Under the pieces are notes generated by a model, which had not been told where the DNA came from, did not search any database, and worked only from the letters and a program-made list of their open reading frames with translations. This document shows, piece after piece, positions 22,633-30,970 of a stretch of 32,155 bases of DNA. Source of the DNA: Verrucomicrobiia bacterium. Its GTDB lineage: Bacteria; Verrucomicrobiota; Verrucomicrobiia; JABWAM01. Every line of letters begins with the position of its first letter. Position 1 is the stretch's first letter. Where the stretch lies: the NCBI GenBank assembly GCA_013360985.1, contig JABWAM010000003.1:1-32155 (forward strand), written 5' to 3'. The position numbers and the translations under genes were made by a program.

Positions 22633-24083
22633 AAGGGCGGCGCCTCCTCGCGCCACGCAGTCGCTTGCTCGTAAGCGTCCGCGATCCGGAAAATCGTCTC
22701 CTCCCGCATCCAGGGGCCGATAATCTGGAGGCCGACCGGCAGGGTGGTTTCTCTCACGACGAAACCGCAGGGAAGCGAGATCGCGCAGGCGCCGGCGAGA
22801 TTCACCGCGATCGTGAAGATGTCGGCGAGATACATCTGGAGAGGGTCCTGCATCTTCTCGCCAAGCTTGAAAGCGGGCGTCGGGGTCGTCGGCGTCAGGA
22901 TCGCGTCGCAACGCGCAAACGCCTGTTGGAAATCTCCGCGGATGAGCGTGCGCGCCTTCTGGGCGTGGAGGTAGTAGGCGTCGTGGTAGCCGCGGCTCAG
23001 CACGTAAGTCCCGAGGATGATGCGCCGCTTGACTTCGGCGCCGAACCCCTCGGCGCGCGTGCGGCCGTACATCTCGAGAAGATCAGAAGGCTTCTCCGCG
23101 CGATGGCCGTAGCGCACTCCGTCGAAACGGGCGAGGTTGGCGCTGGCTTCCGCTGTGGCGAGCACGTAATAGGTCGCTACGGCGTACTCGGTGTGAGGCA
23201 GCGAGACCTCGACGATCTCGGCGCCGAGTTTTTCGAGTTCGCGCGCGGCTCGCCGCACGGACTCTTCGACGTCGCGCTCGATTCCCTTCAAAAAGTATTC
23301 GCGCGGCAATCCAAGCTTCAGGCCGCGCACCCCGCGCCCGAGAGCGGAGGAAAGATCCGCGGGCGCATCCGAGAGCGAGGTGCTGTCGTGCGGATCGTGA
23401 CCCGCAATCGCGTTGAAAAGGAGCGCGGCGTCGCGCACGTCTCGCGTGAGGGGGCCGATTTGATCGAGCGATGAGGCGAAAGCGACCAACCCATAACGGC
23501 TCACCCGTCCATAGGTCGGCTTCAGACCGACGCAACCGCAAAACGCGGCGGGCTGTCGGATCGAGCCGCCGGTATCGCTTCCGAGGGCGGCAAACGCTTC
23601 GCGCGCGGCGACGGCGGCGGCTGCGCCGCCGCTCGATCCGCCCGGCGCCCGTGCCGGATCCCACGGGTTTCGCGTCGCGCGCACGGAAGAGGTCTCCGTG
23701 GAAGACCCCATGGCGAACTCATCCATGTTCGCGCGTCCGAGCAACACCGCCCCAGCCCGCCGCAGCTTCTCCACTACGGTCGCGTCGTACGGCGCGCGAT
23801 AGCCGCGCAAGATGCGCGAAGCACAAGTGCAAGGCTGCCCGCGGACGCTCAGGTTGTCTTTCAGAGCGATCGGGATGCCGTGGAGCGGCCCGGAAGGCGG
23901 CGCCGCGTCGCGAGCCCGGGCCTCCGCCAAGGCCGCCTCGGCGTCCACATGGAGCATCGCGGAGATTTGGGGTTCGACCGCCTCCATCCGCGCGAGCAGC
24001 GCGCGGACGAGATCTTCGGAAGAAACCTCGCAGCGGCGAATCGCCGCGACGGCCCGCGACGCGGTGAACTCGTGGAGTTTCAT
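22629..24083 (-). CDS. gatA: Asp-tRNA(Asn)/Glu-tRNA(Gln) amidotransferase subunit A
   Basis: The 484-residue protein is an amidase-signature enzyme. GIPIALKDNLSVRG carries the catalytic lysine, GGSSGGAAAAVAARE the cis-serine region and GSDTGGSIRQPAAFCG the nucleophilic serine. It hydrolyses glutamine and channels ammonia to GatB. The N terminus (KLHEFTASRAVAAIR) is typical. The gap to gatC is 18 bp. Confidence 0.97.
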   Translation of the reverse strand: MKLHEFTASRAVAAIRRCEVSSEDLVRALLARMEAVEPQISAMLHVDAEAALAEARARDAAPPSGPLHGIPIALKDNLSVRGQPCTCASRILRGYRAPYDATVVEKLRRAGAVLLGRANMDEFAMGSSTETSSVRATRNPWDPARAPGGSSGGAAAAVAAREAFAALGSDTGGSIRQPAAFCGCVGLKPTYGRVSRYGLVAFASSLDQIGPLTRDVRDAALLFNAIAGHDPHDSTSLSDAPADLSSALGRGVRGLKLGLPREYFLKGIERDVEESVRRAARELEKLGAEIVEVSLPHTEYAVATYYVLATAEASANLARFDGVRYGHRAEKPSDLLEMYGRTRAEGFGAEVKRRIILGTYVLSRGYHDAYYLHAQKARTLIRGDFQQAFARCDAILTPTTPTPAFKLGEKMQDPLQMYLADIFTIAVNLAGACAISLPCGFVVRETTLPVGLQIIGPWMREETIFRIADAYEQATAWREEAPPL

Positions 24084-24101
24084 CGCGATTCCGCCCTCAA
24101 T

Positions 24102-24392
24102 CTATTCGACGACCTTCGGCACCATAAAAAGATGCTCGGCGCGCAATGGCGCGTTGGCGGTGGCGTCGTCCGGCGACAGCGACGGCGCGGGGTCGTCCGC
24201 GCGCATCGGGTTCACGCGTTCCACAACGTGCGCCGTTGGCTCGATGCCGCGCACATCGAGCTTCCGAATCTGCTCGATGTAACGGACGATTTGTTCGAGC
24301 TGCTCTTGGTAACGGCAGGCCTCCTCTTCGGATAGCTTGAGTCTGGCGAGTTGCGCCACGTAACGAACATGGAGATCGGAGGAAGAGTTCAT
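24102..24392 (-). CDS. gatC: Asp-tRNA(Asn)/Glu-tRNA(Gln) amidotransferase subunit C
   Basis: The 96-residue protein has the GatC pattern: VRYVAQLARLKLSEEEA, IVRYIEQIRKLDVRGIEPTAHV and LRAEHLFMVPKVVE. It wraps around GatA and stabilises the complex. The ATG at 24392 is 25 bp after the stop of the small tail-anchored protein gene; longer in-frame readings upstream have no similarity. Confidence 0.95.
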   Translation of the reverse strand: MNSSSDLHVRYVAQLARLKLSEEEACRYQEQLEQIVRYIEQIRKLDVRGIEPTAHVVERVNPMRADDPAPSLSPDDATANAPLRAEHLFMVPKVVE

Positions 24393-24417
24393 GCTGCGCG
24401 AAGAAATGCGAAAGGAA

Positions 24418-24747
24418 TCACCGGAGGATGCTCCAAAGCTTCCCGAGAGCCCAGAAGAAGGCGATGAACCCCGCCATCGCCCAAAGGATCGTCCGATTGC
24501 GATGCCTTCGCCTCTCGTTGACCAGAGGGAGACGGCGCTCGTTGTCCGCCGACTTCGAAAAGCGCAGAAGCCGCCGAAGCGACGAGATTCCCTCTCCTTC
24601 CGCCGACGCCGCGCGAGGCGCGGGAATGGATCGCGGACGCTCGATCTGGCGATGCAACTCTCGAATCCGACGGTCGAGTTCGCGCGCCTTGACGCGCTTC
24701 TCCTCCGCCTCAAGGGCCACTCGAGAACGAGCCTTTCCGCCAGTCAT
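24418..24747 (-). CDS. Small tail-anchored protein of unknown function
   Basis: I do not recognise a family. The 109 residues have a charged, probably helical N terminus (EAEEKRVKARELDRRIREL, 13-31), a basic Pro/Ala linker and a cluster ERRLPLVNERRRHRNR, then one C-terminal membrane helix (ILWAMAGFIAFFWALGKLW, about 87-105) with only a few residues after it. This predicts a cytoplasmic protein held in the inner membrane by its tail. It lies 14 bp after the coiled-coil gene and 25 bp before gatC, on the same strand. It is unlikely to be spurious given the coherent helix and tight spacing, but its function is open. Confidence 0.65.
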   Translation of the reverse strand: MTGGKARSRVALEAEEKRVKARELDRRIRELHRQIERPRSIPAPRAASAEGEGISSLRRLLRFSKSADNERRLPLVNERRRHRNRTILWAMAGFIAFFWALGKLWSILR

Positions 24748-24761
24748 GAGAACGCCTGCGC

Positions 24762-25424
24762 CTATTTATGGGAGAGCCAAAGGAGCAAAGCGATCGCGCC
24801 GAGGATCAGGATCGGCAGAGATCGGGCAAAGCCACGCTGCAACTCGAGCGCAAAATTGAAGGCGCGGGCGTCTCCGGACGCCGTCGCCGCGGCGCCTCTC
24901 AAAGCCGCGTCGGCCTCGAGGCGGATCGGGCCTTCCCCAAGAAAGGTGAGTTGCGCGCGGCCTCGATTGAGTTCCGCCCTTGCCCCCTCGACGGTCGCCA
25001 CCGCCTTGGCGAGGCGCGCCTTCACCTCATCGCCATGCCACTCGCTCTCGCGGATCTCCTGCAGCTTGACGATGTGCTCCTGAAAGCTCTGGCGAAACTC
25101 CGCGAGCGACGAGCTTTGCTTATTGAGTTCGTACTCCTCCTTTTCGATGGAAGCGACGGCGCGGCCGAGTTCCTCAAGCATTTCGGACTTTCCGAGCTCG
25201 AACTCCTCCTCGCGACGACGGAGATCCTCGAGCTCTTTCTGCTCGCGCTCGAGATCGTCTTGCTGCTGTCGCAGTTCGAGCATCTGCCGGCGCGCGGCCT
25301 CCACGCGCGCGTCGATTTCGGCGCGGCTCGGAGAGGAGCTTCCGCTCGATTTCAGCGCGCCGGCGTCGCTCTTGGAGGCATCGGGAATCACCAGATCGGG
25401 GTCGACAAATTCTCGGGATTTCAT
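24762..25424 (-). CDS. Coiled-coil tail-anchored protein of unknown function
   Basis: The 220 residues start with a polar, Ser-rich region (1-34). A long coiled coil dense in Glu, Arg, Gln and Leu follows (about 35-155; for example RQQQDDLEREQKELEDLRRR), then a short less-charged domain (157-195) and a C-terminal membrane helix (LPILILGAIALLLWL) ending SHK. The protein should extend into the cytoplasm as a rod anchored at the membrane. Trp, Cys and Tyr are scarce. No enzyme motif is seen. It heads the minus-strand train that continues into the small tail-anchored protein and gatCAB. A structural or scaffolding role is possible, but this is inference. Confidence 0.68.
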   Translation of the reverse strand: MKSREFVDPDLVIPDASKSDAGALKSSGSSSPSRAEIDARVEAARRQMLELRQQQDDLEREQKELEDLRRREEEFELGKSEMLEELGRAVASIEKEEYELNKQSSSLAEFRQSFQEHIVKLQEIRESEWHGDEVKARLAKAVATVEGARAELNRGRAQLTFLGEGPIRLEADAALRGAAATASGDARAFNFALELQRGFARSLPILILGAIALLLWLSHK

Positions 25425-25575
25425 AAGGTAGCGGAAGGGGTTGCGTCGGATTTGGGCTCAAATCAAGTGAACCGCCGTCCGGCCGAACGCCTCGGCGCGA
25501 ACGCGGCAGCCGCGCTCCGCGCGGCCGCGAGGAGATATACCAGCCGCACGCCCCAAGACCAACGAAAATCCTGGC

Positions 25576-25597
25576 GCGCCGTCGCGCGCGACGGCGC
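25576..25597 (-). terminator. Perfect 22-bp palindrome, possible terminator after the M42 peptidase
   Basis: An uninterrupted palindrome (half-site GCGCCGTCGCG) lies 14 bp past the peptidase stop. On the minus strand it is followed by GCCAGGATTTTCG, a short T-rich run, so it could stop transcription before the coiled-coil gene. With no loop it would fold with the central bases unpaired. The rest of 25425-25611 shows no gene and must hold the promoter of the downstream train. Confidence 0.45.
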
Positions 25598-25611
25598 CTG
25601 GCGGGCGAGTT

Positions 25612-26679
25612 TCACAGTTTCACCGCGAACTTCTCGCCTTTTTTCGCGTCGAGGCAGAAGCCCGCCATGAGGGCCGCCAGCCTTTCGAGATCCCCCAAAT
25701 GGATGACCTCGACCGGCGAGTGCATGTAACGGTTCGGCAGCCCGAGGCTTACCGTCGGGATGCCCCCCCGCTGCACGAAGATCGCATCGGCGTCGGTGCC
25801 CGTCGCGCGCGGATCCGTGGAATACTGCACGGGAATCTTTCGCTTCCTGGCCGTTGCCTCGAGACGTTCGAACAACACGGGATGATTCGCGCTGCCGATT
25901 CCGAGCGTCGGCCCTTTCCCGAGCCGCACGTCGCCCCAGCGCTTCTGGTTCACACCGGGGATATCGGTCGCCTGACCTACGTCGGCGACGAGCGCCGCGT
26001 CGGGATGGACGCGGTATCCCGCCATGGCGGCGCCGCGCAAGCCGATCTCCTCCTGCACCGTCGACACCGCCACCACGCAGGCCTCGAGTTTCTTTTCGCC
26101 GCACAGCAGGCGGAGCGTTTCCGCCGCGGCGAAAATTCCGATGCGATTGTCGCAGCCGCGCGCCACCGCAAGGTCCCCCCGCAGGATTTCGAACCCGTCG
26201 GCGAACGTGACCACATCCCCCACTCTCACGAGCTTGGCCGCCTCTTCGCGATCTCTCGCTCCGATATCCAGAAAGCAGTCGTGCAGCTTCGGCGCTTCGG
26301 GCTTTACCTCGCGATCCTGCATGTGCGGCGCGAGCGTACCGGTGACGCCGCGAACGGGTCCCTGACGCGTCTGCACGATCATCCGCTGCCCTCGCACCAG
26401 CGCCGGATCCACCCCTCCCACCCCGGTCAACCAGACAAACCCCTCCTCCGAGATGTGCTGAACCATGAAGCCGATCTCATCGGCGTGACCGGTCACCATA
26501 ATTTTCGGTGAACCGCCTTCATTGATCCAGGCATAGACGTTGCCGTAAGCGTCGCTTTCCACGCGATCGGCGAAGCGCGCCACCCGATCGCGCCATACGC
26601 GCTGGGCGGCCTGCTCCTGGCTCGTGACGCTCATCGTATTGAGCAGGGACTTCAGAAATTCGAGGCTCTCGGGTCTCAT
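25612..26679 (-). CDS. M42-family metalloaminopeptidase (glutamyl aminopeptidase/FrvX-like)
   Basis: The 355-residue protein has all expected dinuclear-metal ligands and catalytic residues: VTGHADEIGF (H65, D67), RGCDNRIG (D177), TVQEEIGLRGA (E210 and E211), VADVGQATD (D233) and YMHSPVEV (H320). M42 enzymes form dodecameric cytoplasmic shells that trim short peptides after proteasome or protease action. The length is typical. The ATG at 26679 is 101 bp from the divergent argS start, so the two share a promoter region. The gene is separated from the coiled-coil gene by a palindrome. Confidence 0.93.
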   Translation of the reverse strand: MRPESLEFLKSLLNTMSVTSQEQAAQRVWRDRVARFADRVESDAYGNVYAWINEGGSPKIMVTGHADEIGFMVQHISEEGFVWLTGVGGVDPALVRGQRMIVQTRQGPVRGVTGTLAPHMQDREVKPEAPKLHDCFLDIGARDREEAAKLVRVGDVVTFADGFEILRGDLAVARGCDNRIGIFAAAETLRLLCGEKKLEACVVAVSTVQEEIGLRGAAMAGYRVHPDAALVADVGQATDIPGVNQKRWGDVRLGKGPTLGIGSANHPVLFERLEATARKRKIPVQYSTDPRATGTDADAIFVQRGGIPTVSLGLPNRYMHSPVEVIHLGDLERLAALMAGFCLDAKKGEKFAVKL

Positions 26680-26780
26680 GCCCGCGACTCTCGCGCGGGC
26701 GCCGCGAGATTTCCAGCCCGAACCACAAGGCGAAAGGCGCGTGAAGTTGGAAATTGGAAATCACGCGGGCCTCGGCTCCA

Positions 26781-28556
26781 ATGCCGCGGATGACCGATGT
26801 GCGCTCGCTCTTATCCCAAGCTCTATCCTCGGCCCTCGACGCCGTGTGTCCGGGCCACGCGCTGACCGTCCCGTCCGTCAGCGCCTGCCACGACGCGCGC
26901 TACGGAGATTATCAGTCCAACGTGGCGATGCTCGTCGCCGCGGCGGGAAACCTTGCGCCGCGGGAATTGGCGGCGTCCGTGGCCGGCGCGCTCCGGTTGG
27001 AGGACCTCTGCGCCAAGGTGGAGGTCGCCGGACCCGGGTTCATCAACTTCCATTTGCGCCCCTCGCGAATCGCCGCGCTGATCGCCGAGATGGCCGCGGA
27101 TCCGCACAACGGCATCGCGTCCGCCGCGAACCCCCGGCGAATCGTCGTGGACTTTTCGAGCCCGAATACCGCCAAGGCGATGCATGTGGGGCATATCCGC
27201 TCGACGTTCCTGGGCGACGCGCTTGCCCGGTTTGCCCGCGCCGTCCGCCACGAGGTCATCACCGACAACCACGTTGGCGACTGGGGCGCCCAATTCGGAA
27301 TGCTCATCCATGGGTACAACACCCGCCTCGATCGCGAGGCCGAGAAGCGAGATCCCGTCGCGGAATTCGAGCGTCTCTATCGCGAGGTCAGCCAAGAATC
27401 CTCCCGAAACGAAGAGACGCGGGAAAAAGCGCGGCGCGAGTTGGCGGCGCTCCATGCCGGCGAGGCCGAAAGCGTGGAGGTTTGGAAGAAGATCGCCGAG
27501 CTCTCGCTCGCCGAATTCGAAAAGCTCTATCGCCGCCTCGGGGTGCGGTTCGACCATTGCCTCGGCGAAAGTTTTTACAACCCGAGCCTCCCGGAGGTGG
27601 TCGCGGAACTGCGACGACTCGGGATCGCCGAGGAGAGCGAAGGGGCGATCTGCGTCTTTTTTCGCGAGGATCCCGTCTTGAAGGACGCCGCGCCGATGAT
27701 GATCCGAAAAAAAGATGGCGCGTTCCTCTACGCGACTACCGACCTCGCCACCCTCCGCCATCGCGCGCGGGAATGGCGGGCCGACGAAATCCTTTATGTC
27801 ACCGACGCGCGACAGAAGCTCCACTTCCAGCAGATCTTTGCCGCCGCGGAGAAGTGGGCCGGCGCGCCGGGGAACTCCCTCCTCGCCTCCGCCGATGCGC
27901 GCCTGCCGCGCCTCCGCCACATCGTCTTCGGGAGCGTCCTCGGCGCCGACAAAAAACCGATCAAGACGCGCTCGGGCGATCCGATCAAGCTCGCCGATCT
28001 GCTCGACGAAGCGGAGGCGCGCGCGCTCAAGATCATCGAGAAAAAAAATCCCGCGCTCTCCGCCGAAGCGCGGCGCGCCGCCGCTCGCGTTCTCGGCATC
28101 GGCGCGGTGAAGTACGCCGACCTCTGCCAGAACCGCAATCTCGATTATGTCTTCGACTGGAACAAGCTCCTCGCCCTCCAAGGCAACACGGCGCCTTACC
28201 TCATTTACGCCTACGTCCGGATCCGCTCGATTTTTCGCCAGGGAGGGATTGCGCCTCTGGGACAGACCCTTCCTCCGCCCTCCGTCCTCTCGCACGACGC
28301 CGAGCTTGCGCTCGCGAAGAAGCTGATCCAGTTCGGCGACACCGTTCACGCCGTGCTCGACGATTGCCGGCCGCATCTGCTCGCCGGTTATCTCTACGAG
28401 CTTTCGACGCGCTTCAGCCGCTTCTACGAAACCTGTCCCGTTCTCAAGGCCGCGGAACCTGATCGCGGCGCGCGCCTGCTCCTTTGCGATCTTACAGCCC
28501 GCGTCCTCCAGCGCGGTTTGGGCCTCCTCGGCATCGAAACGATCGAGGAGATGTAG
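26781..28556 (+). CDS. argS: Arginyl-tRNA synthetase
   Basis: The 591-residue protein has the ArgRS-specific N-terminal domain (YGDYQSNVAML, GPGFINFHL). The class I signature is SSPNTAKAMHVGHIRSTF with HVGH at 135-138, followed by NHVGDWGAQFGMLI. GADKKPIKTRSGDPIKLADLLDEA stands where other class I enzymes have KMSKS, as is normal for this ArgRS type. The anticodon-binding DALR domain ends the protein (LYELSTRFSRFYETCPV). It charges tRNA-Arg. ATG 26781 and ATG 26790 are both possible starts, and an in-frame TTG at 26754 is less likely. Confidence 0.96.
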   Translation: MPRMTDVRSLLSQALSSALDAVCPGHALTVPSVSACHDARYGDYQSNVAMLVAAAGNLAPRELAASVAGALRLEDLCAKVEVAGPGFINFHLRPSRIAALIAEMAADPHNGIASAANPRRIVVDFSSPNTAKAMHVGHIRSTFLGDALARFARAVRHEVITDNHVGDWGAQFGMLIHGYNTRLDREAEKRDPVAEFERLYREVSQESSRNEETREKARRELAALHAGEAESVEVWKKIAELSLAEFEKLYRRLGVRFDHCLGESFYNPSLPEVVAELRRLGIAEESEGAICVFFREDPVLKDAAPMMIRKKDGAFLYATTDLATLRHRAREWRADEILYVTDARQKLHFQQIFAAAEKWAGAPGNSLLASADARLPRLRHIVFGSVLGADKKPIKTRSGDPIKLADLLDEAEARALKIIEKKNPALSAEARRAAARVLGIGAVKYADLCQNRNLDYVFDWNKLLALQGNTAPYLIYAYVRIRSIFRQGGIAPLGQTLPPPSVLSHDAELALAKKLIQFGDTVHAVLDDCRPHLLAGYLYELSTRFSRFYETCPVLKAAEPDRGARLLLCDLTARVLQRGLGLLGIETIEEM

Positions 28557-28593
28557 ACCCTCCCGACGCGCGCCCGCCGCATCACGAATCGGT

Positions 28594-29871
28594 TCATTCG
28601 GAAGGGCGCGCCCCTTCCCACGGCTCGACCGGCGCGCGTCGGTCGGACGGGGCATGGAGGGTGTCGAGGCGACGCAGCGCCGGCCATTTGAACGCGGCGG
28701 CGATCACAACGGCAATCGTCCCGAGGCCTCCGGCGACCACCGAAATCACGGGGGTGAACAGCGCGGCGAGCGCCCCCGACTCGAAGGCGCCCAATTCGTT
28801 GGAGCAACTGATGAAGACCGTGTTCACGGAGGTCACCCGACCGCGCATGCGGTCGGGTGTGCGAAGCTGGAGGAGACTGTGGCGGACCACGACGCTGAGG
28901 TTGTCGCACATGCCGGTCAGACAGAGCGCGACCATCGAAAGCCAGAACGATCGGGAGAGCCCGAACACCACCGTCGCGACGCCGAATCCCGCGACCGCCC
29001 AGAGCACGACGACCCCGGCCCGGCGGCGCACCGGACGAAAGGCGGACCAGACGGCCATGCTTGCGGCGCCAAACGCCGGCGCCGCGCGCAACCAACCGAG
29101 CCCCGCGGGTCCGACCTGAAGGATGTCTCGGGCGTAGATGGGGAGCAGAGCGGTGGCGCCTCCGAGCAAAACCGCGAACATATCGAGCGCGATGGCGGGG
29201 AGAAGGATCTCGTGATGCCACACGAAACGGAAGCCCGCGGAAACGTTGGCGAAGGTCATCGGATTCCGGGAGGGCGGCGGGCGGACAACCCGAATTTGGA
29301 GCAGATTGAGGATGAAGAGGAGCACGAGCGCCGCGCAGGCGAGATAGGCGGGGACCGCGCTGTGTTGAAGGGCGATCAGCATCCCCCCGAGCGCGGGACC
29401 GATCACCGAGGAGAGTTCGAACCCGCTGCTCCGCCAGATGATCGCGTTTGCGTAATGCTCGGCGGGCAGGAGCGACGGCCAAAACGCGTTGTTCGACGGC
29501 GCGCTGAAGGCGCGCCCCACCGCGACGCAAAAGAGGCAGATATAAATCAAGACGACCGGGCCCTGGGTCGCGGCGAGCAGGGCGAGGGCCAACGCCATCG
29601 CGACCATCGCGCCTTGGGCCGCCACGAGCAGACGGCGACGATCGAGACGGTCCGCGAGATGGCCCGCCGGCATGGCCAACAGGAGGATCGGGATGACCTG
29701 GACCAGCCCTACCGCCCCCAGGGCAAAGGCGAGGTTTGTGCGCTCGTACAGGTCCCATCCGATGGCGACGCTCTGCATCGACAGACCGATGTTCGCGAAG
29801 ACCCCGCCGAAAAAGAAACGGCGATAGGAGGCGTAACGAAGCGCCGCGTAAGGATCGTGCGCCGCGCTCAC
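28594..29871 (-). CDS. MFS transporter, MFS_3/EntS-like exporter
   Basis: The 425-residue protein shows about twelve hydrophobic helices and the MFS motif A loop GHLADRLDRRRLL after helix 2. The N terminus PYAALRYASYRRFFFGGVFANIG and the SSNNAFWPSLLP-type segment (here SAPSNNAFWPSLLPAEHY) are typical of the transmembrane secretion effector branch that includes the enterobactin exporter EntS. The middle loop near PSRNPMTFANVSAGFRFV is usual. The start is GTG at 29871, overlapping the GT2 stop as GTGA. The substrate is unknown. Coupling to a polyprenyl-phosphate-type GT2 is unusual and may be incidental. Confidence 0.9.
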   Translation of the reverse strand: MSAAHDPYAALRYASYRRFFFGGVFANIGLSMQSVAIGWDLYERTNLAFALGAVGLVQVIPILLLAMPAGHLADRLDRRRLLVAAQGAMVAMALALALLAATQGPVVLIYICLFCVAVGRAFSAPSNNAFWPSLLPAEHYANAIIWRSSGFELSSVIGPALGGMLIALQHSAVPAYLACAALVLLFILNLLQIRVVRPPPSRNPMTFANVSAGFRFVWHHEILLPAIALDMFAVLLGGATALLPIYARDILQVGPAGLGWLRAAPAFGAASMAVWSAFRPVRRRAGVVVLWAVAGFGVATVVFGLSRSFWLSMVALCLTGMCDNLSVVVRHSLLQLRTPDRMRGRVTSVNTVFISCSNELGAFESGALAALFTPVISVVAGGLGTIAVVIAAAFKWPALRRLDTLHAPSDRRAPVEPWEGARPSE

Positions 29872-30605
29872 GCGACCGGCGCCTCATCGTAATAGCCGAG
29901 CACGTGAAGCCGGTAGAACACCGCCAGCGTATCCCAACCGGCGCGAAACATGGCGCTCGCCGCGATGCGCGGGTATTTCCCCGTGCGCTCGATCACGACC
30001 GGCGCCTCGACGATCCGTCCGCCAAAGTGGTGGACGACGACGAGCAGTTCGAGATCCGATGCGTACGCCTTGACCAGCAGCCGCGGCATGGCCCGCGCAA
30101 GCGCTTCGCGACGAAAGAGCTTGATCCCCGTCTGCGTGTCGCGCACAGGAAGGCCGAAAAGGATGCGGGTCAGCGTGAAGTACACGAGGCTCACCAGGCG
30201 GCGATGCCATGGATAGTCCACCTGGGAACGCGGATGCCACTTGCTCCCGATCACGACGTCGGCGTCCTCCCGCTCCATGAAGGCCGCCAGCGCGCCGAGT
30301 TGTTCCGGCGGCAGGTCCATGTCTGCATCGAGAAAAACGACGCGCTCCCCGCGGCTCGCGGCGAACCCCTGGCGCAGGGCTTCCCCTTTGCCTCGATTCG
30401 AGAAAAGGCGAAGGACGCGAAGCTCGGGCGCCGCGGCGCGCGCGGCTTCGGCGGCCTCCGCCGTTCCGTCCGAACTGCCGTCGTCCACAACCACGATCTC
30501 GAATCTCTCCGCCCATGTCGCCAGATGCGCCCGGGTTCGCGCGATCGTCGCTCCGATGCGCGTCGCCTCGTTCCAAGCGGGGAGGATCACGCTGATCATG
30601 CTCAT
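29868..30605 (-). CDS. Family 2 glycosyltransferase, ALG5/dolichyl-phosphate glucosyltransferase-like
   Basis: The 245-residue protein has SVILPAWNEATRIGATI, FEIVVVDDGSSDGTAE, SNRGKGEALRQGF and VFLDADMDLPPEQL with the DxD motif. SKWHPRSQVDYPWHRRL and VRDTQTGIKLFRREAL are hallmarks of ALG5-like enzymes, which make a polyprenyl-phosphate-glucose donor. It lacks clear membrane helices apart from SLVYFTLTRILFGL. Start codons at 30605 and 30599 (MSMIS) are both in frame; the first is used here. It is coupled to the MFS gene. Confidence 0.88.
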   Translation of the reverse strand: MSMISVILPAWNEATRIGATIARTRAHLATWAERFEIVVVDDGSSDGTAEAAEAARAAAPELRVLRLFSNRGKGEALRQGFAASRGERVVFLDADMDLPPEQLGALAAFMEREDADVVIGSKWHPRSQVDYPWHRRLVSLVYFTLTRILFGLPVRDTQTGIKLFRREALARAMPRLLVKAYASDLELLVVVHHFGGRIVEAPVVIERTGKYPRIAASAMFRAGWDTLAVFYRLHVLGYYDEAPVA

Positions 30606-30773
30606 GGATGCGCGTCTCTTTTTCCCGCAACTCCCTCCTCTTCGCCAGACAAAACGAAGGCAAACCTGGAGTCGGATCGAAAGATCGGAGAAGGGCGGAG
30701 CGTCGAGCCCTCCCGCTGCGTTCGGCGGCGCGCCCAAGGATGGACAAATCGCGAACGCCGCTCCATCCTTCGG

Positions 30774-30779
30774 CATAAT
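30774..30779 (+). promoter_or_regulatory. Possible -10 element of the tRNA-Leu gene
   Basis: CATAAT lies 10 bp before the mature tRNA start, a good place for a -10 box. No clear -35 hexamer is found at 16-18 bp spacing; TGGACA at 30741-30746 is too far upstream. The rest of 30606-30773 shows no gene. Confidence 0.3.
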
Positions 30780-30789
30780 TCGACTGGTC

Positions 30790-30872
<83 letters not shown>

Positions 30873-30938
30873 CCCTTCGCCCGGAAGAGGGCGGCGTCCT
30901 TGTCTTCCGGCGGACGACGAAAACCTCTGGCGGACCGC

Positions 30939-30954
30939 GCAACGAAAACGTTGC
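30939..30954. repeat. Small perfect hairpin ahead of the RelE-like gene
   Basis: GCAACG-AAAA-CGTTGC is a six-pair stem with an AAAA loop, 16 bp before the GTG start at 30971. It could be an operator or could fold over the leader. A second small hairpin, CGCCC-GGAAGA-GGGCG, lies just after the tRNA. Confidence 0.3.
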
Positions 30955-30970
30955 CATCCTTCCCCGGATC

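Noticed and set aside
22665..23474. Plus-strand frame opposite gatA
   Set aside because: Antisense shadow of a certain gene.
26754..26780. TTG start for argS, nine residues longer
   Set aside because: ATG codons at 26781 and 26790 precede the conserved N-terminal domain, and the extra residues have no family similarity.
26823..28655. 610-codon minus-strand open frame
   Set aside because: It is the antisense of argS, which is certain; the long frame reflects codon bias.
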